Source: Limimaricola sp964022235
GTDB lineage: Bacteria; Pseudomonadota; Alphaproteobacteria; Rhodobacterales; Rhodobacteraceae
Length of the DNA: 64,000 nt
Direction of reading: 5' to 3'
NCBI RefSeq assembly: GCF_964022235.1
Contig: NZ_CAXHZL010000004.1
Coordinates: 186,001 to 250,000, forward strand
Numbering within the stretch: the first letter of the stretch is position 1; each line of letters opens with the position of its first letter. The notes below the pieces were generated by a model. It made no database searches and was not told the origin of the DNA. It saw only the letters and a program-made list of their open reading frames with translations. Position numbers and translations under genes: made by a program. Below are positions 7,136-14,457 of the stretch, in pieces.

Positions 7136-8371
7136 TCAGTAGAGCTTTTCGTCGGTGCCGCCCTGGCGCACCCAGGTGCCAAGTCCGATCTCGCCCAGCA
7201 CCTTGAGGAAGGGCTTGGGGTCCAGCTCCTCGACATTGGCCATCCGGGCCACGTCCCATTCGCCGGTGGCGATCAGCATCGCGGCGGCCACGGGGGGCAC
7301 GCCCGCGGTGTAGGAGATGCCCTGGCTGCCTACCTCGGCATAGGCCTCGGCGTGGTCGGCGACGTTGTAGACCAGCACCTCGACCTCCTGGCCATCCTTG
7401 GTGCCTTTGACGAAGTCACCGATGCAGGTCTTGCCGGTGTAATCGGGCGCGAGGCTGGAGGGATCGGGCAGGCAGGCCTTCACCACCTTGAGCGGCACGA
7501 CTTCCTGACCCTCGGCCAGCTTGACCGGCTGCTCGGACAGAAGTCCGATGTTCTTCAGCACGGTGAAGACGTTGATGTAATGCTCGCCAAAGCCCATCCA
7601 GAACCGCACATCGGCCTGCGGGTAGTTGGCCGAAAGCGAATGCACCTCGTCATGGCCGGACATGTAGGCGCGTTGGGTGCCGACGACCGGCAGGTCCCAG
7701 TCGCGGCCCACCTCGAACATCTCGTTCTCCTGCCACGCGCCATCCTGCCACGAATAGACCGTCCCGGTGAACTCGCGGAAGTTGATCTCGGGGTCGAAGT
7801 TGGTCGCGAAGTAGCGCCCGTGGGAGCCAGCGTTGATGTCGACGATGTCGATGGACTTCACCTCGTCCATGTACTCGTCGATGGCAAACCGCGCATAGGC
7901 GTTGACCACGCCCGGATCGAAGCCCGCGCCGAGGATCGCCGTCACGCCCTTTTCGGCGCAGCGGTCGCGGCGCTTCCATTCATAGTTGCCGTACCACGGC
8001 GGCGTTTCGCAGATCTTTTCGGGCTCTTCGTGGATCGCGGTGTCGATATAGGCCACACCGGTTTCGATGCAGGCTTCGAGTACATGCATGTTCACGAAGG
8101 CCGACGCCACGTTGATGACGATCTGGACGCCGGTCTTCTCGATCAGCGCGGCGACCGCACGGCTGTCGGTGGCGTCCACGGCATGGGCCGCGAGGGCAGC
8201 GTCGGTCTTGAGGCTCCCCTTGTCCCGGACGGAGGCAATGATCGCCTCGCATTTCGCCTGCGTGCGCGAGGCGATGTGGATGTCTCCGAGCAGGTCGGCG
8301 TTCTGCGCACACTTATGCGCCACGACCTGTGCGACGCCGCCGGCGCCGATGATGAGGACGTTCTTCTTCAA
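7136..8371 (-). CDS. Carboxynorspermidine/carboxyspermidine dehydrogenase (saccharopine dehydrogenase family)
   Basis: Cytoplasmic NADPH enzyme of 411 residues that condenses putrescine or diaminopropane with aspartate semialdehyde to give carboxyspermidine or carboxynorspermidine. The N-terminus MKKNVLIIGAGGVAQVVAHK is the family hallmark and contains the Rossmann glycine motif. The start is a TTG at 8371-8369, supported by AGGAGG at 8382-8387 ten bases upstream; no ATG fits. A saccharopine dehydrogenase catalytic domain follows. It lies 34 bases downstream of nspC in the same operon, so the two steps of the alternative (non-SpeDE) spermidine pathway are encoded together. Confidence 0.92.
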   Translation of the reverse strand: MKKNVLIIGAGGVAQVVAHKCAQNADLLGDIHIASRTQAKCEAIIASVRDKGSLKTDAALAAHAVDATDSRAVAALIEKTGVQIVINVASAFVNMHVLEACIETGVAYIDTAIHEEPEKICETPPWYGNYEWKRRDRCAEKGVTAILGAGFDPGVVNAYARFAIDEYMDEVKSIDIVDINAGSHGRYFATNFDPEINFREFTGTVYSWQDGAWQENEMFEVGRDWDLPVVGTQRAYMSGHDEVHSLSANYPQADVRFWMGFGEHYINVFTVLKNIGLLSEQPVKLAEGQEVVPLKVVKACLPDPSSLAPDYTGKTCIGDFVKGTKDGQEVEVLVYNVADHAEAYAEVGSQGISYTAGVPPVAAAMLIATGEWDVARMANVEELDPKPFLKVLGEIGLGTWVRQGGTDEKLY

Positions 8372-8405
8372 GACCCTCGAGCCTCCTTTCGTGTGTTGCC
8401 GCGCC

Positions 8406-9506
8406 TCAGGACAGGGCGGCTTCGAAGTCACCATAGCCGAATTCGCGCACGGTTCTAACCGTGCCGTCGAGTTCGCGTACCGCGATGGCGGGCATGCGCA
8501 CGCCATTGAACCAGTTTTTCTTGACCATCGTGTAGCCCGCCGCATCGCGGATCGACACGCGGTCGCCGGGTTTCAAGGGCTGTTCGAACCGGAATTCGCC
8601 AAAGATATCCCCCGCAAGGCAGGAGTTGCCGCAGACCATCCACTCGTGATCGCCAGCGTTGGGCGCGACTTTCGCGCTTTCGCGGTAGATCAGCAGGTCG
8701 AGCATATGCGCCTCGATCGAGCTGTCGACGATGGCGAGGTTCTTGCCGTTGTCGAGCGTGTCGAGCACGGTCAGCTCCAGCGTGGTGGAGTTGGTGATCG
8801 CGGCCTCGCCCGGCTCCAGATAGACCTGCACGCCGTGATCTTGCGAGAACCGCTTGAGCCGCTCGGCCAGCTTTTCGAGCGGGTAGCCCGCGCCGGTGAA
8901 GTGAATGCCGCCACCGAGGCTGATCCACTCCATGCGGGAGATCAGATGGCCGAAGCGGCCTTCGATCTCGCCCAGCATCGCGTCGAAGCGATCGAAGTCG
9001 CGGTTCTCGCAGTTGTTGTGGAACATGAAGCCCGACACCCGGTCGCAGACCGTCTCGATCCGCGCGGGATCGTGCTCGCCCAGCCGCGAGAAGGGGCGCG
9101 CCGGATCGGCGATGTCGAACGACGACGAGCTGATGCCAGGGTTCACCCGCAGCCCGCGCACGTGATCGCGGGCGGCCTCGCCGAAGCGCTCCAGCTGGCC
9201 AATGGTGTTGAAGATGATCTTGTCGGAGTTGGCCAGCACCTCGGCCATGTCGGCCTCGTCCCATGCCACCGAATAGGCATGGGTTTCACCGGGAAAATGG
9301 TTGCGCCCGAGCTTCACCTCGAAGGGCGAGGACGAGGTGGTGCCGTCCATGTATTCGCTCATCAGCTCGAACACCGACCACGAGGCGAAACATTTGAGCG
9401 CCAGCAGCGACTTGGCCCCCGACAGTTCGCGCAGACGGGCGATCTTTTCGAGGTTGGGCAGCAGCGCCTGCTTGTCGATGAGATAGTAGGGGGTTCGCAG
9501 CGTCAT
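8406..9506 (-). CDS. nspC: Carboxynorspermidine/carboxyspermidine decarboxylase
   Basis: PLP-dependent decarboxylase of 366 residues with the alanine-racemase/DAP-decarboxylase fold. It removes the carboxyl group from carboxy(nor)spermidine to give the free polyamine. The N-terminal motif TPYYLIDKQALLPNLEKI is typical, and the PLP lysine is expected at K38 in LLALKCFA. GGGIHFTGAGYP (a glycine-rich phosphate site) and VYLEPGEA follow. The ATG at 9506 has GAGGGAG upstream; a longer in-frame start adds a Pro/Arg-rich tail not seen in the family. It is first in the operon with the dehydrogenase. High confidence from motifs and gene pairing. Confidence 0.93.
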   Translation of the reverse strand: MTLRTPYYLIDKQALLPNLEKIARLRELSGAKSLLALKCFASWSVFELMSEYMDGTTSSSPFEVKLGRNHFPGETHAYSVAWDEADMAEVLANSDKIIFNTIGQLERFGEAARDHVRGLRVNPGISSSSFDIADPARPFSRLGEHDPARIETVCDRVSGFMFHNNCENRDFDRFDAMLGEIEGRFGHLISRMEWISLGGGIHFTGAGYPLEKLAERLKRFSQDHGVQVYLEPGEAAITNSTTLELTVLDTLDNGKNLAIVDSSIEAHMLDLLIYRESAKVAPNAGDHEWMVCGNSCLAGDIFGEFRFEQPLKPGDRVSIRDAAGYTMVKKNWFNGVRMPAIAVRELDGTVRTVREFGYGDFEAALS

Positions 9507-9594
9507 CGGGGCTCCCTCGCGTGTCGGGCCACGGGCGGGTGGCGCGAGGGGCATATAGACATGCGCCGCGACAGGCTCAACAGTCGCCTGCGCC

Positions 9595-10017
9595 TCAGTC
9601 GTCGCGACCCCAGCGCAGCAGCACCATTTCGTCGGTGTCGGCCGCCTCGCGGGCGGCGCGTGCCTGGGTGGCGCGCAGTTTGGCGCGGGCGGCGACGGTG
9701 GCCACGGTCTTCATCTCGCGAAAACTCTCGCGCATCGCATCCTCGAGCGCGGTCGCCTGCGGCTCGAGATCGGCGCGTGCCCGGTCGAGCGCGCCGATCT
9801 GGGCGCGGGCGTCGCGGATATAGGCCCCGACATAGGGGGCGGATTCGATCGACACGATGCGCCCGTCGCGGGCCAGCGCCTCTGCCGTCTCGGCGCTGCG
9901 CCGCTCCAGATCGGTCATCTTGTCACGCAGGGCGTTCAACTCGACCGCGCGGGCCTCGATCTCGACCCGGTGTAGCCGTTCGATCAGACCCAGCGCCCGG
10001 TCGCGTCTATTTGCCAT
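9595..10017 (-). CDS. Putative FliJ-like coiled-coil protein
   Basis: A 140-residue, almost wholly helical, charged protein with long Ala/Arg/Glu heptad-like stretches (for example EIEARAVELNALRDKMTDLERR, quoted in part as VELNALRDKMTDLERR). Size, coiled-coil character and place at the end of the motA unit fit FliJ, the export chaperone escort that docks between FliI and FlhA. FliJ sequences are poorly conserved, and here the gene is far from fliI, so the call is an inference. The ATG at 10017 overlaps the end of the small upstream gene. An alternative is an unrelated coiled-coil motor accessory. Confidence 0.5.
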   Translation of the reverse strand: MANRRDRALGLIERLHRVEIEARAVELNALRDKMTDLERRSAETAEALARDGRIVSIESAPYVGAYIRDARAQIGALDRARADLEPQATALEDAMRESFREMKTVATVAARAKLRATQARAAREAADTDEMVLLRWGRDD

Positions 10018-10234
10018 CGCGCGCGGCCTCCAACGCCACGAGGGCGGCGCGCATCCGCGCCAATATCTCGGGCGGAAACGCGTTGAGATGCTCGGGCGGC
10101 AGCAGCGCATAGGGCTGCTGGGCGGCGCCGGCCGGGGGGGCTGCGGCCTCCGCCTCCTTCTCCACGGGTTCGGCCGATCCCGCGGCAAAGGCGGGACCGG
10201 CCAGACACAGCGCGAGGAGGGTGGCGCGGATCAT
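10007..10234 (-). CDS. Small secreted protein between motA and fliJ-like gene, function unknown
   Basis: A 75-residue protein with a signal peptide (MIRATLLALCLAGPAFAAG). A short Ala/Pro/Glu-rich linker follows, then a predicted helix containing LLPPEHLNAFPPEILARMRAAL, quoted in part as EHLNAFPPEILARMR. Its ATG overlaps the motA stop (ATGA) and its end overlaps the next start, so it is translated as part of the motA unit. It is too short for most gene callers but is clearly coupled. I do not recognise it; a periplasmic partner of the stator is possible from context alone. Confidence 0.6.
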   Translation of the reverse strand: MIRATLLALCLAGPAFAAGSAEPVEKEAEAAAPPAGAAQQPYALLPPEHLNAFPPEILARMRAALVALEAARDGK

Positions 10235-11097
10235 GCCGCCGGAAGCTCCTTCTGCGCGGCCTCGACCTTGAAGAAGTCGGGCTGCTTGGAGGTGGGGATG
10301 TTGCCGCGGCCGATCTCGACGCAGATGTTCGGCGGATGGTTGGCGACCATGGCGACGAAGATATCGCGGATGATCATGTAGAAGGCCCCGTCCTCGTCCT
10401 CGATCTGCTTGAGACGGCCCGAGATAGGCTGGACCATGCAATAGGCGAGGAACACGCCGAGGAAGGTGCCGACCAGCGCGCCGCCGATCATCTTGCCCAG
10501 AACTTCGGGCGGCTGATCGATCGAGGACATGGTCTTGATCACGCCGAGCACGGCGGCGACGATGCCGATCGCAGGCAGGCCGTCGGCCATGGTCTGGATC
10601 GCGCCGGCAGCACCCAGCGCCTCGTGATGATGCTTCTTGATCTTGCGGTTGATCACGTCCTCGGTCTGGTACTTGTCGTCGAACTGCATCGCCAGCATCC
10701 GAAAGCTGTCGGTGATCAGCTCGGTGGCGAAGTGGTCCTTGAGGATCGTGGGATAGCGCTGGAAGATCGAACTGTCCTTGGGCGTCTCGATATGTTCATC
10801 GAGGGCCAGGATGCCCTTTTGTTTGTAGAGCCTGGCCAGCTCATACATCAGGTTGAGGAGTGCCTCGTAATCCGAGGCCTTCCACTTGGGCCCTTTCAGA
10901 ACCTTGCCGATCCCCTTGAGCGCGCTCTTGATCACCGTCATCGAGTTGGCGATCACGAAGGCCCCCAGCGCCGCACCGCCGATCATCATGCCCTCGAAGG
11001 GCAGGGCGTGCAGGACGATTCCCATGCTTCCCCCCGACAGCATGAAGCCGCCAAAGACGAGGCCGAAGACCATGACAAGTCCGAGGATTAGGGTCAT
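10231..11097 (-). CDS. motA: Flagellar motor stator protein MotA
   Basis: Inner-membrane stator subunit of 288 residues that, with MotB, forms the ion channel turning the rotor. Two N-terminal membrane segments (TLILGLVMVFGLVFGGFML and the stretch from about 30) precede a large cytoplasmic loop. Two C-terminal membrane segments lie around GLPAIGIVAAVLGVI and IGGALVGTFLGVFLAYC. The start at 11097 is chosen because MTLILGLVMVF is the usual MotA opening. motB is not adjacent in the same unit but lies 2 kb away on the other strand, an arrangement different from the usual motAB pair. Confidence 0.95.
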   Translation of the reverse strand: MTLILGLVMVFGLVFGGFMLSGGSMGIVLHALPFEGMMIGGAALGAFVIANSMTVIKSALKGIGKVLKGPKWKASDYEALLNLMYELARLYKQKGILALDEHIETPKDSSIFQRYPTILKDHFATELITDSFRMLAMQFDDKYQTEDVINRKIKKHHHEALGAAGAIQTMADGLPAIGIVAAVLGVIKTMSSIDQPPEVLGKMIGGALVGTFLGVFLAYCMVQPISGRLKQIEDEDGAFYMIIRDIFVAMVANHPPNICVEIGRGNIPTSKQPDFFKVEAAQKELPAA

Positions 11098-11227
11098 CGC
11101 AGCTCTCCGAAAACCTTGCTTCCGCGACACAGCATCGCGTCTTTCCGCCTAAATCGGATAAGGATAATTGACACCAATTCAAGCATAAACAAGGATAGTT
11201 CCTAAGTTTGCCGCAGTGGTGTTTGAA
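11098..11227. promoter_or_regulatory. Divergent flagellar promoter region with CAWGGATWR motif
   Basis: AT-rich island between motA (minus) and the 11228 gene (plus). It carries CGGATAAGGATAATTG at 11155-11170 and CAAGGATAG at 11190-11198, 30 bases before the plus-strand start codon. The second copy belongs to a motif repeated in other flagellar spacers. No CtrA (TTAA-N7-TTAA) site is seen. Confidence 0.5.
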
Positions 11228-12274
11228 ATGAGCAGCGTCGAAACCCTCGCCTATTTCCTCGAAGAGGACAGCCTGCGCGGTGTCATGCGTGACTGGCCCG
11301 AGGCCATGCAGCTGATGGTCCGGCTCGATGGGGCGGGGCGCTGCGAGCTTTTGGTGCATCATCGCGACGAGGCGGGTCGCGTTCTCGACACTCTGCGTGA
11401 GGGGCTGGGCGACGAAGCCGACACCTTGGCGGTGGTGCCGCAGGTCGAAGGCTTCGCCACCCGCCGCGTGCGCTTTTCCGAAGAGCAACAGCTTCTGGCG
11501 CTCGCCGCCTCGACCGACGGGCTGAGCGAGAGCGCGCAGGACTACGCCATCAACTACCGCTTCGCCTGCGAGGAAGGCCTCGACCCAGAGGCGGTGATCG
11601 GGCAGCGTGCCCGGCCCTTCGCGGACGAGCCTGAAAGCGATCTGCCGCAGGTCAGCGAGCGGCGCGCGGCCCGGCGCGCGGCTCCTGCGCCAGAGCCGCG
11701 GCTGTTTCCCGAAGGCTTCGAGGCCGCAAACGACCCCGCGCGGCGCGAATGCACCCTCGTGTCGGCCCAGCTCTACGGGCAGGGCGCCCGGGTTCGCCTG
11801 ACGCTCGAGCCGGACACGGCGCAGGGCAACGAGATGCCGGTGACCGTCGGCAATGTCGGCCACAGCGCGGATTTCGGCTGTTTCGTGCTGCCGCGCGGCG
11901 CGCTGGCAGAGTGGCAATCGGGGGCGGCCTTGGTCATCGACATGCCTCAAGAACAGTTCCCCGAGGCCTGGGCCGCGCGGTTCCGCAAGCAGACCCACCA
12001 CGCGCAGGTCTCGATCACCGCGACCGGGATCTTCGTGCGCCCGATGCTGCCCGAGACGGCGGCCCCGCCAGAGGCACCGATGGTCGAGGTCGAAGAGGGC
12101 TGGAGCCTGAGACGCCCGCTGCGCGCCGCCCTTCTGGTGGCTGGCATGGTTCTGGTCGGTGGATCGCTGGCGATCGGCTGGAGCCCGTTTGCCGTCGCCG
12201 AGAACGGGGCCGGGCCGTTGATCCCCGCGCGGACCGGGCTTGCCGCGCTGGGCGGTGTCGAGGCGCTGCGGTGA
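11228..12274 (+). CDS. Unknown flagellar-cluster protein with a C-terminal membrane segment
   Basis: A 348-residue protein I do not recognise. Residues 1 to about 290 are soluble and acidic. They comprise an N-terminal helical part (SSVETLAYFLEEDSLRGVMRDW), quoted in part as LAYFLEEDSLRGVM, an Arg/Ala/Pro linker near residue 145, and a beta-rich block around 170-265. One hydrophobic segment follows (LLVAGMVLVGGSLAIGWSPF, about 298-317), then a short tail, so it is likely a single-pass inner-membrane protein. The ATG at 11228 is used; two GTGs lie 9 and 12 bases upstream and none has a clear ribosome site. Its stop overlaps the GTG of the following MucR-like gene (GTGA), suggesting stoichiometric co-production. 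Confidence 0.75.
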   Translation: MSSVETLAYFLEEDSLRGVMRDWPEAMQLMVRLDGAGRCELLVHHRDEAGRVLDTLREGLGDEADTLAVVPQVEGFATRRVRFSEEQQLLALAASTDGLSESAQDYAINYRFACEEGLDPEAVIGQRARPFADEPESDLPQVSERRAARRAAPAPEPRLFPEGFEAANDPARRECTLVSAQLYGQGARVRLTLEPDTAQGNEMPVTVGNVGHSADFGCFVLPRGALAEWQSGAALVIDMPQEQFPEAWAARFRKQTHHAQVSITATGIFVRPMLPETAAPPEAPMVEVEEGWSLRRPLRAALLVAGMVLVGGSLAIGWSPFAVAENGAGPLIPARTGLAALGGVEALR

Positions 12275-12513
12275 GCGTGGAGGCGGGCCCAGTGCCCGAA
12301 CCACGACGCCCTGCCGTGCCGATCGAAACCAGCGTGACGCCCGATTACATCATCTGCCTCGAGACCGGCCGCAAGCTGGTGTTGATGCGCCGTCACCTGC
12401 GCGAGATCCTGCATCTGACGCCCGAGCAATACCGCGCCCGCTGGAACCTGCCGCCCGAATATCCAATGGCCGCGCCGAACTATGTGCTCAAGCGAGCCGG
12501 TTTCTGCACATGA
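12271..12513 (+). CDS. Short MucR/Ros-like protein with a degenerate zinc finger
   Basis: An 80-residue protein with the C-terminal MucR signature: PAVPIETSVTPDYIICLETG, then RRHLREILHLTPEQYRARWN and LPPEYPMAAPNYVLKRAG. The Ros-type finger normally has C-x2-C-x9-H-x4-H. Here the first Cys (29) is present, the second is Thr32, and the histidines (42, 48) are spaced by five, so zinc binding is doubtful. The N-terminal oligomerisation region of MucR is absent. Some rhizobial Ros homologues also lack the second cysteine yet bind DNA (family knowledge). It starts with GTG overlapping the upstream stop. Most gene finders would miss or mis-start it. Confidence 0.8.
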   Translation: MSVEAGPVPEPRRPAVPIETSVTPDYIICLETGRKLVLMRRHLREILHLTPEQYRARWNLPPEYPMAAPNYVLKRAGFCT

Positions 12514-12677
12514 GCCGCGCTTTCCAAAGGATTGGTTGTATCGGCCAACAATACATGCAAGGATTAAACATTGCCGTCGAAGAATTCGACTTGATGCCGT
12601 CACCTCTCGCATCGGTCCCTTCTTTTGGATTGCCGATGCCGTCGGGCGGGGCGCTCTCCCTAGATGAAAGGGCAGAC
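12514..12677 (+). promoter_or_regulatory. AT-rich promoter region of the second mucR gene
   Basis: Between the two MucR genes. It contains an imperfect palindrome from ATTG at 12531 to CAAT at 12552 and the CAAGGATTA motif at 12558-12566, in an AT-rich stretch unusual for this genome. MucR/Ros proteins bind AT-rich sites and repress their own genes (family knowledge), so autoregulation is plausible. Confidence 0.5.
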
Positions 12678-13118
12678 ATGACCAAAGCGGATTCCAAGAC
12701 CGAACTTCTCAGCACCATCGTGGCCTCCTATGCCGCACGTCCGGATGTCAGTTCCGACGATATCGTGGCGCTGGTCGCCAAGCTCAGCCGCGAGCTTGGG
12801 ATCGACGCTGACGCACCGGCGTCGATCGACCCCTCCGGCACAGGCACGATGACCCCGGCGATCCCGCTGTCTCGCGCCGTGACCGAAGACAAGGTGTTCT
12901 GCCTGTGCTGCGGCAAGGGCTTCAAGATGCTCAAGCGGCATTTGGGGGCCGAGCACGGCATGACCGAGGCCGAGTATCGCGCCGCCTTCGGCCTGCCCGA
13001 AGAGATGCCACTGGTGGCGCCGAGCTATTCCAAGCGCAAGGCCAACTACGCCCGCAAGGTGGGCTTTGGCCGCTACAGCCGCGAGACCGTGCGCCGCGAT
13101 GACGAGATCGTCGACTGA
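12678..13118 (+). CDS. mucR: MucR family transcriptional regulator
   Basis: A 146-residue regulator with an intact Ros-type zinc finger: Cys75, Cys78, His88 and His93 in FCLCCGKGFKMLKRHLGAEH. The MTEAEYRAAFGLPEEMPLVAP extension typical of MucR follows. Residues 8-42 (ELLSTIVASYAARPDVSSDD) form the N-terminal oligomerisation helix region. MucR proteins act as nucleoid-like repressors of motility, exopolysaccharide and cell-cycle genes in alphaproteobacteria. The ATG at 12678 has GAAAGGG upstream; in-frame upstream codons add a non-conserved stretch. Its place upstream of motB and fliK, and the repeated motif in flagellar spacers, point to local control of flagellar genes (inference). Confidence 0.9.
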   Translation: MTKADSKTELLSTIVASYAARPDVSSDDIVALVAKLSRELGIDADAPASIDPSGTGTMTPAIPLSRAVTEDKVFCLCCGKGFKMLKRHLGAEHGMTEAEYRAAFGLPEEMPLVAPSYSKRKANYARKVGFGRYSRETVRRDDEIVD

Positions 13119-13243
13119 TCCGGCCATTGCGGCGGGGTCAGCTCCGAAACCATCCACCGAAATTTCAAACCGTCCCTTGCGGCGCCGATATGGCGCTGCG
13201 GGGATGACATACGCGCCGGATGGCGCGGGCAGGGGGGCAGGCC

Positions 13244-14227
13244 ATGGCCGGCGGTCAGACCATCATCATCAAGAAAGTCGAAGACGACGGGCACCACGAG
13301 CATCACGGCGGTGGCTGGAAGGTGGCCTATGCCGACTTCATGACCGCGATGATGGCGTTCTTTCTGCTGCTGTGGATTCTCGCGGCGAGCGATGAGGAAA
13401 AGCTCGAAGGCCTGGCCGAGTACTTCACCCCGTCGATGAGCATGTTGCGCGGCGGCGGCTCGGAAGGGGTGCTGCGCGGACAGATCGTCGACATGGCCGG
13501 TGACATGCAGGCCTCCGAAGGCGCGCCGCCGGTCGACGTGCCGGACCTCCCCGATTTCGGCACCAACGATCCGCTCAAGGCCTTTGACAGCCGGTTGCGC
13601 GACGAGGAGCCGCAGGTGGTGATCGAATACCTGCCCGCCGACGAGGCCCCGCCCAGCGCCGAGGATCTGCGCACCAAGGCGATGGCCGATGCGGCGTCGC
13701 AGGTGCAGGCGGCCCTCGACCGCCGCGACGCCGAACTTGACGCCATCGAGGCCGAAATCGCCGACCGCATCGCCGAGACGCCGGAGCTGGCCGACATCGG
13801 CGACAACCTGCGCCTCGATCGTACGCCCGAGGGGCTGCTGATGCAGATCCTCGACGAGGACGAGCGCCCGATGTTCGCCACCGGCAGCGCGCGCATCGTG
13901 CCGCAGACCCGCGCCCTGATCGAGATCGTCGGAGAGACGATCCGCGATATGACCCACGACCTCACGATCTCGGGCCACACGGATTCGCTGCCGTTTGCAC
14001 GGCAGAATGACTATGGCAATTGGGAGTTGTCTTCGGATCGTGCCAACGCCACCCGCCGGGCGCTGCTCGACGCGGGCCTCCCGCCCGAGCGGATCAGCCG
14101 GGTGAGCGGTCTGGCCGACACGCAGCCGCTCTTTCCCGACCGCCCCGAAGCCCCGCAAAACAGGCGGATCGGGCTGCTGCTGCAGTATCCCGAGCCGGGC
14201 CTTGGAGCGGTCGAGGGGGGGCGCTGA
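13244..14227 (+). CDS. motB: Flagellar motor stator protein MotB
   Basis: Stator subunit of 327 residues. A charged N-terminus precedes WKVAYADFMTAMMAFFLLLW, the single membrane helix that contains the ion-binding aspartate. A long periplasmic linker follows, then an OmpA-like peptidoglycan-binding domain (about 205-320) with SGHTDSLPF and NWELSSDRANATRR. The ATG at 13244 is preferred because GGGGGG lies about 6 bases upstream; a longer in-frame start at 13220 is possible. It is separated from motA, which lies on the other strand. Confidence 0.94.
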   Translation: MAGGQTIIIKKVEDDGHHEHHGGGWKVAYADFMTAMMAFFLLLWILAASDEEKLEGLAEYFTPSMSMLRGGGSEGVLRGQIVDMAGDMQASEGAPPVDVPDLPDFGTNDPLKAFDSRLRDEEPQVVIEYLPADEAPPSAEDLRTKAMADAASQVQAALDRRDAELDAIEAEIADRIAETPELADIGDNLRLDRTPEGLLMQILDEDERPMFATGSARIVPQTRALIEIVGETIRDMTHDLTISGHTDSLPFARQNDYGNWELSSDRANATRRALLDAGLPPERISRVSGLADTQPLFPDRPEAPQNRRIGLLLQYPEPGLGAVEGGR

Positions 14228-14457
14228 GATCATTGCCGGTGGGATCGTGGTTGATGCAGATCGGCCACGATCGTGACCATCGGAGGGCGATTGGCTGGCG
14301 GCTGCCCCATTTCGGCCTCAATTGGTTCGCAATCTGAACATGCCTCATAGACAAACTGCGGACAGGCCCGCGGCGAGGTACCGAAACCAAGCGTCACGAA
14401 CCGCAAAGCGGCGTGCCGCGGGACAGACTAACCAGACCCGGATAACAGGGCGGATCG
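14228..14457 (+). promoter_or_regulatory. Spacer between motB and the 14458 gene
   Basis: A 230-base gap that is less GC-rich than its surroundings around 14310-14360. Near its end is CCCGGATAACAGGG (14437-14450), a partial match to the CAWGGATWR motif of other flagellar spacers. It probably holds the promoter of the 14458-fliK-flgD unit. No terminator hairpin is obvious. Confidence 0.35.

Noticed and set aside
11098..11227. CtrA binding sites (TTAA-N7-TTAA) in flagellar promoters
   Set aside because: I looked in the main flagellar spacers and found isolated TTAA only (for example near 27257), never the spaced pair.
11228..12274. PilZ (c-di-GMP) domain in the unknown membrane protein, suggested by RRE and GHSADFG
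   Set aside because: The spacing does not fit RxxxR with (D/N)xSxxG, so a PilZ call is not supported.
13220..13243. Upstream ATG as the motB start
   Set aside because: The ATG at 13244 has a better placed purine-rich site and gives the standard MotB N-terminus; the extra eight residues are not supported.
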